Below, piece after piece: positions 1-10,400 of a stretch of 45,072 nucleotides of DNA. Where the stretch lies: the NCBI GenBank assembly GCA_012517855.1, contig JAAYUD010000070.1:1-45072 (forward strand), written 5' to 3'. The stretch comes from Bacteroidales bacterium. GTDB lineage: Bacteria > Bacteroidota > Bacteroidia > Bacteroidales > Bacteroidaceae. The position numbers were made by a program, and so were the translations under genes. The notes under the pieces were generated by a model. That model saw only the letters and a program-made list of their open reading frames with translations. It did no database searches and had not been told where the DNA came from. Each line of letters begins with the position of its first letter. Position 1 is the first letter of the stretch.

Positions 1-2005
1 GTTCACTGTGTTTGATGGGCCAAAAATAGAGCTTTGTAGAGAAAGTCGATGGTAAGTCCGTCTCGGCTACCGGAACATAGAATTGGTCTCTATGGGATTC
101 GTCCATGATAACGTTACAGCCATATATTTGAAGTGCTTCTTCTACTGGCGCATCTTTCCAACGGCGGAGGTCATAATAACGTTTACCTTCTCCCATCAAC
201 TCGATCATGCGTTCGCGCTTTAAAGCTTTTCGAAGCAAATCTTTGTTGGTGTAAGTAGCCTCAGAATAGTCGCACAGACCGGCACGGATGCGTACCGGAT
301 TGATCCCTTTCTTCATTTCGGACGCGTCGCGGGCGATCGTATAAGTTGTACTACCGTCCCATGATGCAATATTATATGATTTGTCGAGCTCATTCAGAGC
401 TTCTGCGTATAGCAAAAGGATGTCTGCATAGCGAATAGCGGGTTCTGGCTTCCTGCGGATATTACCGGGAACATCTTCGGGATTGACGAACTTCATGATA
501 CCGATACCTGTACGTAAGTGGAATGGAGAGTTCATATAACCATCGCCACTGCCACGATAGTAGAATGTTTGGCGGTTGTGTTGAGATGTCTCAGGATTGG
601 ACAAATAGTTCCATATAGCTCCACTGTAAGCGACAGATGCGTAAAAACGAGGCTCTCGGTTGGCATATTGCAAAGAAACGTTGGCGGCCAGTGGTTTATA
701 AAGGCCTGCATCGACATCAGTTTGGGTAGTGAATCCCGTGAGTCGATCCGAACCGTCGCCTCGACCTATTTCTTTATCTCTACCGGGACAGTCAGTGCCG
801 TCTTTCATATAGTAGGCGTCACACATCTTTTGGGTCATACCGTGTGTATTCCAACCGCCAAAATCACGAGGCATTTGATGCAAGACCAACGCTTCGATGG
901 CAAAATCACCATCTGTCGTATTATTGACCCTGGAGAAGATTAGTTCTGGATTGTCAACCGCTGATACATCACCGTCGAATAGATTGCGATAAGATTTGAA
1001 AGGATCAATGTCTTTCCAGCCGTTAGGCCAGTTTTTGTCTGAAAATTTAGCATCATACGGTGGTACAATCGTCGGGCGGTCTTGAGGACCATTATCTGAT
1101 GTACTGAAAGAAGCGTGGTAGAGATCATAAACGCCAAGGTTCATTACATCTTTGCAAGCAGCAGCGGCTTTGGCCCATTTTTCTTCACTGTAATCTTTAG
1201 AGAGGAGACGGTTTCCTTGGTCGTCGACTAGTGCTTTGGCAAAATCATCGTCATTCCCGTTAGCTAATGGACTTGCTGCAAAAATTAGTGCATAAGCCCG
1301 GGTCGCCAAAGCTGCTCCTTTTGTGGGACGAGCCACATTGCCGTTATCACTTCTTTTGAGATACTGTAGCTCTTTTGCAGCCTGTACCATTTCAGTACTG
1401 ATAAAATCTGCCACTTTTTCATACGAACTTCGTGGAGTGGCAATTTCATCATAGCTCTCCGTATAATCTATACCGTTGTCAGGCATGATAGGTACCGGGC
1501 CATATTTTCGAAGTAACAGCCAGTAGAAATAAGCGCGAACGAAACGAGCTTGCCCTTTATAGTCAAGTTTCTCAGTGTCGGTCATCTCCGTATTCAAATC
1601 GATGTTATGAATGAAAACGGAAGCCTGATAAATACCTTTGTAGCAACGTCCCCAGAGTTCGTTGAAGTTATCCTCATTATATTCACCTAATTTGAAAGCA
1701 TTATATGACAACTCTCCACTTTCTTTGGGATCATATTTTACATCGCGGTCGCCATAATACATATCGTCGGCAAAACAGTGAGAACTTGTCGAAACGTCTT
1801 TGCTACAGACATCGGCACATTGATTTTTTAAAAAAGAATAAGCATAAGCCAGCCATTCTTCAGTGTGTGCTTTATTGGTAAAGACCGATTCTATTGTCGT
1901 ACGATCTTTGAAATACTTGTCAGAATCCAAATAGTCGGAGCAAGAAGACAATAAAATCGCTCCAAATACTATTAGTGGTAATATAGAAAATTTCTTTGTC
2001 ATCAT
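1..2005 (-). CDS. SusD-like outer-membrane lipoprotein (C-terminus beyond window edge)
   Basis: Partial RagB/SusD-family nutrient-binding lipoprotein. The frame stays open from the ATG at 2005 to the left edge, so the C-terminus is missing. The N-terminus has a lipoprotein signal ending in LLSSCSDY, so the mature protein should be anchored at the outer membrane. SusD-type helical features can be read, including YLDSDKYF near the start, RAYFYWLLLRKYGPVPI in the middle and a late YAEALNEL helix followed by ERMIELMGEGKRYYDLRRW, typical of the SusD C-terminal half. It starts 10 bases after the SusC stop codon and is surely co-transcribed with it. SusD proteins cap the SusC transporter and bind the glycan. 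The GH76 gene at 11.6 kb suggests mannan, but binding specificity cannot be read from this sequence. Confidence 0.93.
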   Translation of the reverse strand, partial: MMTKKFSILPLIVFGAILLSSCSDYLDSDKYFKDRTTIESVFTNKAHTEEWLAYAYSFLKNQCADVCSKDVSTSSHCFADDMYYGDRDVKYDPKESGELSYNAFKLGEYNEDNFNELWGRCYKGIYQASVFIHNIDLNTEMTDTEKLDYKGQARFVRAYFYWLLLRKYGPVPIMPDNGIDYTESYDEIATPRSSYEKVADFISTEMVQAAKELQYLKRSDNGNVARPTKGAALATRAYALIFAASPLANGNDDDFAKALVDDQGNRLLSKDYSEEKWAKAAAACKDVMNLGVYDLYHASFSTSDNGPQDRPTIVPPYDAKFSDKNWPNGWKDIDPFKSYRNLFDGDVSAVDNPELIFSRVNNTTDGDFAIEALVLHQMPRDFGGWNTHGMTQKMCDAYYMKDGTDCPGRDKEIGRGDGSDRLTGFTTQTDVDAGLYKPLAANVSLQYANREPRFYASVAYSGAIWNYLSNPETSQHNRQTFYYRGSGDGYMNSPFHLRTGIGIMKFVNPEDVPGNIRRKPEPAIRYADILLLYAEALNELDKSYNIASWDGSTTYTIARDASEMKKGINPVRIRAGLCDYSEATYTNKDLLRKALKRERMIELMGEGKRYYDLRRWKDAPVEEALQIYGCNVIMDESHRDQFYVPVAETDLPSTFSTKLYFWPIKHSE

Positions 2006-2015
2006 TTTATGTTTT

Positions 2016-5000
2016 TTATAAGTTAACATTTACACCTACCGTTATTGTTTTTGCTAATGGATATGATTCGCCTCTCGGATCGGCCGTCTCGGGATCCCAG
2101 AATTTAAATTTCGACCATGTAATCAAGTTGGTTCCTGATACATAAAAACGAATATTGGTAAAATGAAGTTTATTGGTAATGGATTTTGGTAGTGTATACC
2201 CGATGTCCATATTCTTCAGACGCAAATACCGTCCATTACGTAACCAATAAGTAGAATTTTGCTGGTTGTTATTATTTCCACCGTAGCTCAAACGAGGATA
2301 AGGGGCATTTGGGCTTTCTGTATCGGTGTTGCCCGAAATATCGGCTGATATCCATCGATTATCGGTCATCCCTTTTATGATATTGCCCCAATCGTTCTCG
2401 CTGAATGCAAACACGCATTTACCGTAAATAGGGAATGTACACTTGCCCGCTCCTTGAAAATGGAAGTTGAAGTCGAGTCCTTTCCAAACAATCGAAGCAC
2501 CGATACCATATATCAAGTTGGGATGAGTAGTAGCACCGATTGCTACAATATCACCATTGTCTACAACACCGTCGCCGTTGACATCTTTATATTTGATATC
2601 ACCGGGTTGTACTATACCGAATTGTTGTGCCGGGCTATTGCGAATATCATTATAATCTTTGAATAAGCCCAATGCAATTAAACCTTTTTGCTGATCGACA
2701 CGATAGCCGCGTTGGTATTGGTATGGATAAACGTTGTTTTCTTCATCTTTTGCCAAAACTTCATTTTTACTATAAGTGATATTACCACGGATCGTAAGAT
2801 CGACTTGCCCGATTTTCTCTTTATATGTGAAGTTACCGTCGAATCCTCTTGAACGTACCGCACCTACATTGGCGCTTGGGTTGCTTTCCAACCCGGTAAT
2901 AGCTGGCAGATAATTACGAACCATATAAATGCCGGTACGCTTTTCATGGAAATAATCAATTGTTGCTGAAAGACGATCATGGAACAGTGATAAATCCGTA
3001 CCTAAGTCGTCTTTGGTAGCTATTTCCCACGTTACATAAGGAGAAGCTACTTGTGTATAGTGTGTGCCGGCGAATGAATTGGTATAATCGTAAGTCCCCC
3101 AGTTATATCCACCTGCCCCTCCCGAGATGGTATATAAGTATGGAAACCTGTTGCTGTCTCCTAGATTGTCATTACCGACTTTGCCATGCGAATAACGGAT
3201 CTTGAACATATCCATCCATTTGACTTTGTCTTTGATGAATTTCTCTTCCGCGATGTTCCATGCAAGAGAAAAGGCAGGAAAATAACCAAAACGGTGTCCC
3301 TTTGCAAAATTCTCGGATCCAGTATAACCGAAGTTATAATCAAAGAAATAACGATAATCGTAATTATATGTAAAGCGTCCTGCGAGTCCTTGATTACGTC
3401 TTGCTACACCGTTTTTGATATCGGAACCTATATCAGTGGTTTGCTTTTGGGAGTCTTGTGTATATCTTACTGTAACGTTAGTATGGTGTGCTTTGAAACC
3501 ACGTTCCCAGCTCAAAAGCAAATCCACAAACTCATGGCGATTGCCCGAACCTCCACTTGACTGAACCATGTCTTGCGCAGTATATATGTGATCCCATACA
3601 ATATTACCGCTTGCATCGCGCCCATTGGCTTTGTACATATCCGGCCATCTATGGCGGTTAATCCAGTTGTCATTGTTGGTGTCATACCCGAAGCGCCCTA
3701 CAAAGTGTAATCCTTTTGTGATGAAATCTAACTTTTGTTCCAGCGTCACATTGGTTTGAATGTTATTGTTCCATGTCTCATTATATCCTGTTTGTGTGGA
3801 GGCAACCCATGGGTTCATATTGTTTTCATTTCGTCCTGTCATTGGAATATATCCATTGGAATAAACAACCGGAGTGCTGAGTGCATTGTATCCGAAGAGT
3901 TCTCCCCACACATTATCATCTCCTAAACCGGGGCTATTGCGTTTTGCCAATGATCCCGAGACACCCACACTCAAAAGAGTAGTTTTGGTAATATCAACAT
4001 CGACATTCATACGGTAATTCCAGCGCTTGTAGTTGGCATTGGTATCGTAATCTTTCTTTAAGGTATCGTCGGTCTTGTACATACCTTGGTCTTCGGTATA
4101 AGCTGCCGAAAGATAGTAACGGGCAGTAGAACCGCCACCATTGATATTGAGATTGGCACGATAGCTCCAAGCTCCGTCTCTTAACAACAATTTGGACCAG
4201 TCCACATTCGGATACAAATCAGGATCCAACCCCAAACGTATGATCTCTAGTTCTTCCGGTCGGTAAACGATCCCTCTGTTACGTGTGATATTAGCCTCAT
4301 TAATTAAATTAGCATACTTCATTCCATCCACAAATTCAGGAGTTATGGTACGGGTGTTGTACGATGTTTCTACTTTGGCGCTGATATTCACTTTGCCTGC
4401 GTTACCATGTTTGGTAGTAATCAATATTACACCGTTGGCTCCTTTCGAACCGTATATAGCAGTAGCTGAAGCATCTTTCAATACAGTGAACGACTCGATG
4501 TCTTCTATGTTGATTTCGTCGAGATTACTTCGTTCGAATCCGTCAACCAAAATGTAAGCACTATTACTGGCTCCAAAAGTAGAAATACCACGAATCCAGA
4601 ATTCGGAGGTGTTCTTTCCGGGTTGTCCCGATGTTTGCATAGCCATAATGCCGGCTACATTACCAGCCAAAGCATTAGAAAGATTAGACGTGGAAAAATG
4701 CTTCAAATCGTTGACATTTACATTTGTAACGGCACCTGTTACGGTGAGCTTCTTCTGTGTTCCCATACCGGTAACTACTACTTCGTCCAATACTCTGGCA
4801 GGTGCTTCTTTCATCTTTATATTAACAGTCAGTTGCTCTTTCACCAACACTTCTTGCGTTTCATAGCCTATATAGGTAAATATTAAAGTGTGGTAGGGTT
4901 CTATTTTAAGCTTGTAACGCCCGTTCAAGTCGGTTATAGAGCCCATGCCCGGCACATCTTTAACTGTGACATTGACGCCAATCAATTTCTCACCCTTGTC

Positions 5001-5096
5001 ATCTGTGACGGTACCACTCACCGAAATTGACTTCTGAGCCAGCATGTTTAGCGAGATGCTCATTAAGGCAACAAACATAATTATGTATTTTTTCAT
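2016..5096 (-). CDS. SusC-like TonB-dependent glycan transporter
   Basis: SusC/RagA-family outer-membrane transporter of 1026 residues, a normal length. A signal peptide ends at about residue 20 (NMLA|QKS). A carboxypeptidase-regulatory-like domain follows (about 25-100, with VSGTVTDDKGEKLIGVNV), then the plug domain (about 115-230, with LDEVVVTGMGTQKK, IRGISTFG and VLKDASATAIYGSKGANGV), then the beta-barrel to the C-terminus. It imports oligosaccharides with energy from TonB. It lies between an upstream TIG/propeller lipoprotein (25-base gap) and the downstream SusD (10-base gap), so the three form one operon on the minus strand. The divergent HTCS at 7.5 kb is the likely regulator. Confidence 0.96.
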   Translation of the reverse strand: MKKYIIMFVALMSISLNMLAQKSISVSGTVTDDKGEKLIGVNVTVKDVPGMGSITDLNGRYKLKIEPYHTLIFTYIGYETQEVLVKEQLTVNIKMKEAPARVLDEVVVTGMGTQKKLTVTGAVTNVNVNDLKHFSTSNLSNALAGNVAGIMAMQTSGQPGKNTSEFWIRGISTFGASNSAYILVDGFERSNLDEINIEDIESFTVLKDASATAIYGSKGANGVILITTKHGNAGKVNISAKVETSYNTRTITPEFVDGMKYANLINEANITRNRGIVYRPEELEIIRLGLDPDLYPNVDWSKLLLRDGAWSYRANLNINGGGSTARYYLSAAYTEDQGMYKTDDTLKKDYDTNANYKRWNYRMNVDVDITKTTLLSVGVSGSLAKRNSPGLGDDNVWGELFGYNALSTPVVYSNGYIPMTGRNENNMNPWVASTQTGYNETWNNNIQTNVTLEQKLDFITKGLHFVGRFGYDTNNDNWINRHRWPDMYKANGRDASGNIVWDHIYTAQDMVQSSGGSGNRHEFVDLLLSWERGFKAHHTNVTVRYTQDSQKQTTDIGSDIKNGVARRNQGLAGRFTYNYDYRYFFDYNFGYTGSENFAKGHRFGYFPAFSLAWNIAEEKFIKDKVKWMDMFKIRYSHGKVGNDNLGDSNRFPYLYTISGGAGGYNWGTYDYTNSFAGTHYTQVASPYVTWEIATKDDLGTDLSLFHDRLSATIDYFHEKRTGIYMVRNYLPAITGLESNPSANVGAVRSRGFDGNFTYKEKIGQVDLTIRGNITYSKNEVLAKDEENNVYPYQYQRGYRVDQQKGLIALGLFKDYNDIRNSPAQQFGIVQPGDIKYKDVNGDGVVDNGDIVAIGATTHPNLIYGIGASIVWKGLDFNFHFQGAGKCTFPIYGKCVFAFSENDWGNIIKGMTDNRWISADISGNTDTESPNAPYPRLSYGGNNNNQQNSTYWLRNGRYLRLKNMDIGYTLPKSITNKLHFTNIRFYVSGTNLITWSKFKFWDPETADPRGESYPLAKTITVGVNVNL

Positions 5097-5121
5097 ATCT
5101 TCTGATGTTTATTCATTAAGC

Positions 5122-6609
5122 TTATTTTTCCATGGATATTGTCCGGATTGTACGTCCTACGGTATCCAATATATAGAATATCTTATTCTCGTCATCATAA
5201 GCAATACCGGTTACGTCGCGGAAACGAGCAACCTGGCGCAGATCTCCGTCATCAGTACCCCATGCATTATTATCAGTAACAGCCGAAGAGCTTCCACGGC
5301 CTGCATATGTCGAAACGATACCTTCCGGCGTTAATTTTCTTACGCAAAAATTCAAACAGTCACAGAAGTAGAAGTCGTACTGATCGTCTTTCCCGGCTGC
5401 AACATAATCGGGATTTTTTACGAATACACCTTGGTAAGGGCGATTTAGTCGAGCTCCGGCACCTACTCCATCTACCCAACCTGCACTGCGGGCTTGTCCA
5501 GCAACAACGTATGGAGGAGCAAAACGCTTTTCGGCTTCATTGTAATCGGTACGCAAAATGTAATTTTGATTAATAACAACGATATAGGCATATTTTCCCG
5601 AAGGATGAATATTTATCTGGAATTCCCAACCGGTGTCCTGAATAGTGAATAATTCCGTATAATTACCATCATCATAGTTTGGCTTCCATTGGCCTCCATT
5701 AAGAATGGTATCAAAATACTTATTCATATCTAAACGAAATACTTGACCGCGTTCATAGCTGTTGAAATACAACTCTCCGTTTATCGGATGAATTGAGGCA
5801 CCGTTGCACTGTTTGTAAGCTGCCAGTACTTGTACGCTGGAAGAGTTGGTAAATGTACCGTCGGCATTACGCTTTACAATGTATGCGCTTGGGCTCGTGC
5901 CTGTGCCAGAACCGTCGTAGTCGGTAGCTACAATCATGTATTGACCGTTGAGCGTGAAGTCAAGACTTCTTAGACGTTTATTTCCGAAAGTGGAACGAGA
6001 AATAGGTGTAGACACTACGCGATTAGTAAGATCTAACATTTGAATATCTGCACCATCGTAACTGATGTACAAATGATCTTTGTGTAGGGGGTCGAATTTG
6101 ATACAACCATCGTTACGGAAACCGGCACAAGTTTCGAACGTACCGTCTTTCCATCCTTGGTCGTCGCGCGAATTACGATAACCACACAATGTGCCGACCA
6201 CCATTTTTTTCTCGTAAGAAAATTTTTCAGTAGCTGTTCCTGTTTGGATATTCTCATCTTTGCCAACAGAAACTTGAATTTCTCCCGAATAAGCATGCGA
6301 AGGTACAAAACAGTAAAGTGCATTCCCTTTTACACTAATAACTGTAGCTTGTTTGCCTCCGATCATTACTTTCACTAGAGAAGGGTCTATGCCGAAATTG
6401 TCCCCATATACAACCAAGCGCTGGCCTACGCCTCCTTCTTTGGGGATAAAATCTGAAACCGTCACCGGCTTCGAAGGATCAAAAGTTGCTTCTCCTGACG
6501 AATTATCATCGCTCTTGCAGCCAGTGAAGCAAAGCGTGATCAATGCCAATACGACACCATACAGATAATATTTGTTGTGTCGTCTTGTGGAATCATTATT
6601 CATTTTCAT
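5122..6609 (-). CDS. Surface lipoprotein with TIG/IPT domain and NHL-like beta-propeller
   Basis: Secreted lipoprotein of about 495 residues. I start it at the ATG at 6609 (MKMNNDSTRR) rather than at 6663, because this places the signal sequence and lipobox (LCFTGC, then KSDD) normally. An acidic residue soon after the cysteine is typical of surface-exposed Bacteroides lipoproteins. After a short linker comes a TIG/IPT immunoglobulin-like domain (VTVSDFIPKEGGVGQRLVVYG, first 20 residues or so of the fold), then repeats such as LRSLDFTLNGQYMIV, ASIHPINGELYFNSY and YDDENKIFYILDTVGRTIRTI that fit a six-bladed NHL-type propeller. It is the first gene of the operon with SusC and SusD. The inferred role is surface glycan binding. 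No catalytic motif was recognised. Confidence 0.85.
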   Translation of the reverse strand: MKMNNDSTRRHNKYYLYGVVLALITLCFTGCKSDDNSSGEATFDPSKPVTVSDFIPKEGGVGQRLVVYGDNFGIDPSLVKVMIGGKQATVISVKGNALYCFVPSHAYSGEIQVSVGKDENIQTGTATEKFSYEKKMVVGTLCGYRNSRDDQGWKDGTFETCAGFRNDGCIKFDPLHKDHLYISYDGADIQMLDLTNRVVSTPISRSTFGNKRLRSLDFTLNGQYMIVATDYDGSGTGTSPSAYIVKRNADGTFTNSSSVQVLAAYKQCNGASIHPINGELYFNSYERGQVFRLDMNKYFDTILNGGQWKPNYDDGNYTELFTIQDTGWEFQINIHPSGKYAYIVVINQNYILRTDYNEAEKRFAPPYVVAGQARSAGWVDGVGAGARLNRPYQGVFVKNPDYVAAGKDDQYDFYFCDCLNFCVRKLTPEGIVSTYAGRGSSSAVTDNNAWGTDDGDLRQVARFRDVTGIAYDDENKIFYILDTVGRTIRTISMEK

Positions 6610-7220
6610 AATATATTTGATTTTAAAGTAAAATATTTGTGTTTCGTAGCATAATAGGATCATTCATATATCAAATTTTTCACTTATATTTTCTGATAAT
6701 CAAATGCTCCTTAAATCTCATATCTTAATTATTTATCTTATTACGTCAGTTATTGATGAGCGTACGGAAATAAATTTTGTCGGTATCTTTAATGGGCTTA
6801 ATCTAGGTCTTTCGAGAGGTATTGCTATTATTTGTTTATGAAATGATGAGGTTTAGCGTCTACCCGAAAAAGGTTTTCGATAAAAGTTTTATCACATTTG
6901 CAAATAATGTTCGTTCAATCGTTTGTAGCAAAACCACTGAATGGGGAAATACGTACCAGGAAGAAGTAAAGATGCGGAAGGTTAATGCAAGTTTATTTTC
7001 TGATATCGTTTGAATCTGTCTGCCTGTTGAGCTTGACACCAATAGTACTGAAACCATCAATAAGTTTATTCTCATAAATTGCTTTTCACTTGAATTGTTA
7101 TTATCATTTAAAGTTATCTCTAATCAATATCTTCTTTAATGAAATAGAGATGCTCTATTTAGCTTATAGATTCGCATCTATATTTGAATACTGCAAAATA
7201 ACAATATATCAAAAAGAAAG

Positions 7221-7255
7221 GAGGATAAAATATATTCAAAAGAGGATAAAATCTA
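7221..7255. repeat. Direct repeat, possible HTCS-binding site
   Basis: GAGGATAAAATATA at 7221-7234 and GAGGATAAAATCTA at 7242-7255 differ at one base and start 21 bases apart, so both face the same side of the helix. AraC-type DNA-binding domains often bind such paired direct sites, and an HTCS gene with an AraC domain starts about 215 bases away. Function is inferred from position only. Confidence 0.35.
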
Positions 7256-7338
7256 GTCTATTTGCATATCAGACCTGTTTTTATTTCGTTTCTTCTTGTT
7301 ATAGTAAATAGACTTTGCTTAAATTTGTATTTGAAAGA

Positions 7339-7377
7339 AGTTAAAAACGACAATGAAATTTCTTTTCGTTTTTAACT
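7339..7377. repeat. 12-bp inverted repeat upstream of HTCS gene
   Basis: The perfect arms AGTTAAAAACGA (7339-7350) and TCGTTTTTAACT (7366-7377) are separated by 15 bases and lie about 95 bases before the HTCS start. It could be an operator or a leader hairpin; nothing in the sequence decides between them. Confidence 0.45.
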
Positions 7378-7470
7378 GTAAAGTCTAAGATATGGTTATA
7401 CGGTTGCTATAAGGTATCATCGAAAAAAATAATAAAAAATGGAAGAGAAAAATCAATCTGAACCAAGCAA

Positions 7471-10400
7471 ATGCAGATGATGAAAAAACTATATTTTCTT
7501 TTCTTGTGTATCATTTTACTGATAGGCACGAGAACTGTCAATGCATCGCCATCTTTCTTTTTCAGAAAATATATGGCAGCAAACGGCTTGTCGCACAATA
7601 CTGTTTTATGCGGCTTGCAAGATAGTTATGGCTTTATTTGGTTGGGCACGAGTAATGGTCTCAATTGTTATGATGGTAATAATAATGTGGTGTATCGCAA
7701 TATGCTGAATGAGAGTTTCTCGTTCGAAAACAATTTTGTGATTTCACTTTTTGAAGAGAATCGGAATATTTGGATTGGTGCAAATTATGGTTTATACGTT
7801 TACAATCGCGCGTCCAATAAATTTTCTCGCTTCGCCAAAACGACACGCTATGGAGTTGTCATCAGTTCGGAAGTAAGGAGAGTTATTAAGGCCCGCAATA
7901 ATATGATATGGATTTCTACCTTAGGGCAAGGTCTGTTCATTTATAATCCGAAAGACGGATATCTTTATCAAAACAGTATTCACGCTTCTTATACTTGTGA
8001 TATTTGTCAAGGAAGCGATGGGATACTTTATGTCTCTTCCATGCAGGGTGAACTTCTGCGTTTCAGTGAAGATGGAAAATATTTGGGCTCATATAGTATC
8101 CCGAATTATGCCAATATTAAAGAAATGAACTGCTTGAAGAATGTTAATGGAGAAATATGGATGGGAGCGGGAGGGAGTCTGTACAAACTGAACAAGTCGA
8201 CAAATAAATTAGAAAAATATGATTCGAATACTTATTTCGGCTCTATTCATTGTCTGTTACGCTATTCGTCTCAAGAAATCTTGGTGGGAACTGACAAAGG
8301 ATTGTATTTGTTCAATGTCATTACAAGGCTTTATCAACGTAAGGACAATCCTTTAGATTATAGAAGTTTGAGCGACCAGGCTGTAAATGCTATGATGTGG
8401 GACAAAGAAGGTTCGCTTTGGGTTATGACAAATCTGGGCGGCGTTAATTATATGTCCAAGCAATCTACGCTATTTAATTTCTACTCTCTTCAGAGTAATG
8501 ATGGAAGAGGAAATGTGGTATCAAAAAAGATTGTTGGTTCTTTTTGCGAAACAAAAGGAGGTAATGTATGGGTCGGCACTCAAAATGGTCTTTATTATTA
8601 TAATAAGTCCACTAAGCAGATTTTTCCATATAGAGGAGGAATATTGAGTGGTGACGTTCGCAGTATTATGCAAGATGGAAGTAAATTGTGGTTGGGCACT
8701 TATAATAATGGCATCCGTGTGATAAATCTAAAGAATGGGAATGTCAAGGCATATACTTATTCTAAGAAAATTCCATATACAATATGTAGTAACAGTGTGT
8801 ATTGTATTTATAAAATCCGAAAGGGAGATATTTATGTCGGTACAAACTGGGGACTCTGTCGTTATGATTCTATAAGAGATAGATTTATGCTCATTTCCAC
8901 GATGAGCTCGATGACTTCTATTACTGATATGCTAGAGGATGCATCGGGTAATCTCTGGGTAGCGACGTCCAATTGTGGCGTTATGTTTTTGGATACGCAT
9001 ACCGGAAAGTGGAGACATTATGCCTATGAAAAGAATAATTCTCATTCTATTACAAGTAACTCTGTCATCAAATTGTTTAGAGATTCTAACAATACCATAT
9101 GGTTCGGCACGAATGGAGGGGGACTTTGTTCTTTCGATCCCAGAATCGATGGTTTTATTAATTTTGATCCGAATAACACGATATTGCCCAATAGTGTAAT
9201 ATATGCTATGGAGCAAGATAAAGAGGGCTGTTTTTGGATCTCTACAAATGCAGGTTTGACCAAGATAAATCCGACAAATAAAGCGGATATTCACCAGTAT
9301 ACCGTCGGCGATGATTTATGGGGAGGATCCTTTAGCCAACATTCTTCTATATTTACATCTCAGGGTGAGATGTTGTTTGGGAGTATTAATGGATTCTATT
9401 CATTCTTCCCTCAAAAGTTGACAGAAAAAGGAAGCTTTGTTCCTATATATATCACCGATATTAGTTTCCCTTATCTCGCAGAAGGAGACAAAGAAAAAGA
9501 GCGGTTGCATTTGAACAAACCTCTTTATATGGAGCGTGAAATAGTTCTACCTTACAAAGATAATAGCTTTTCTATTCATTTTGTTGCTCTCAGATATGGG
9601 AATCCGTCAAAAGCTCGTTATTCATACATGTTAAAGGGAGTAAATGAGCAATGGGCACAAGAAACGGAAAGTAATGTAGCTAGTTATGTAAGTCTTTCGC
9701 CCGGTAAATATGAGTTTTTGCTGCGCGAAAATAATAGTGGGGGCAAGGAAGCCTCTTTATGGATTATAGTCATGCCTCCTTGGTATAGAAGCAACTTGGC
9801 CTATTTTGTTTATATCCTTTTAATTTTATTGGTTGGTTACTATGTATTCAAGGGCTCGCAGACCATTATTCGTAAGAAAATACATCGGCAAATGGAAGAG
9901 CATCAATTGCAACAAGAACAAGAAGCGTATAAGTCGAAAATTAAATTTTTTGTTAACTTGATGCATGAGATACGCACTCCTCTCAGTCTTATTAGTTTGC
10001 CCTTAGAAAGAATGCAGGAAGAAAAACAAAATGCGATAAATGAAAAATATATAGCTGTTATTCATAAGAACTTGGACTATCTGTTGGGAGTTACCAATCA
10101 ATTGCTTGACTTCGAGAAAGTAGAAAATGGTGCTTTGGCATTGAACCTGGAAGAATATGATATAAAAAGTATACTGAATGGCATTTATAACCAATTTGTC
10201 GGCTATGCTAATCTGAAAGGGATAGAATTGAAGTTGATATTATGTGATCAGGACGTTATATCTTTAGTCGATAAAGACAAAATAGGCAACATCTTGGTCA
10301 ATCTAATGGGAAATGCCATAAAATATGCTCGTCAAAAGATAGAAATGGAACTAATCTGTACTCTTTCAAATTATGAAATTTGGGTTTGCGATGATGGAGT

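Larger units (their letters stand above)
6610..7470. promoter_or_regulatory. Divergent regulatory region between TIG/SusCD operon and HTCS
   Basis: About 860 AT-rich bases without a credible gene; the short open frames here lack family motifs or good context. It must hold the promoters of the minus-strand uptake operon and of the HTCS gene. Two structures stand out. A direct repeat of GAGGATAAAATMTA occurs at 7221-7234 and 7242-7255, 21 bases apart (two helical turns). A perfect 12-base inverted repeat AGTTAAAAACGA / TCGTTTTTAACT lies at 7339-7350 and 7366-7377. I could not find a convincing TAnnTTTG box for the minus-strand operon. Confidence 0.5.

Noticed and set aside
6822-7311. Short open frames in the divergent intergenic region
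   Set aside because: They lack family motifs, overlap each other on both strands and lie where promoters are expected.
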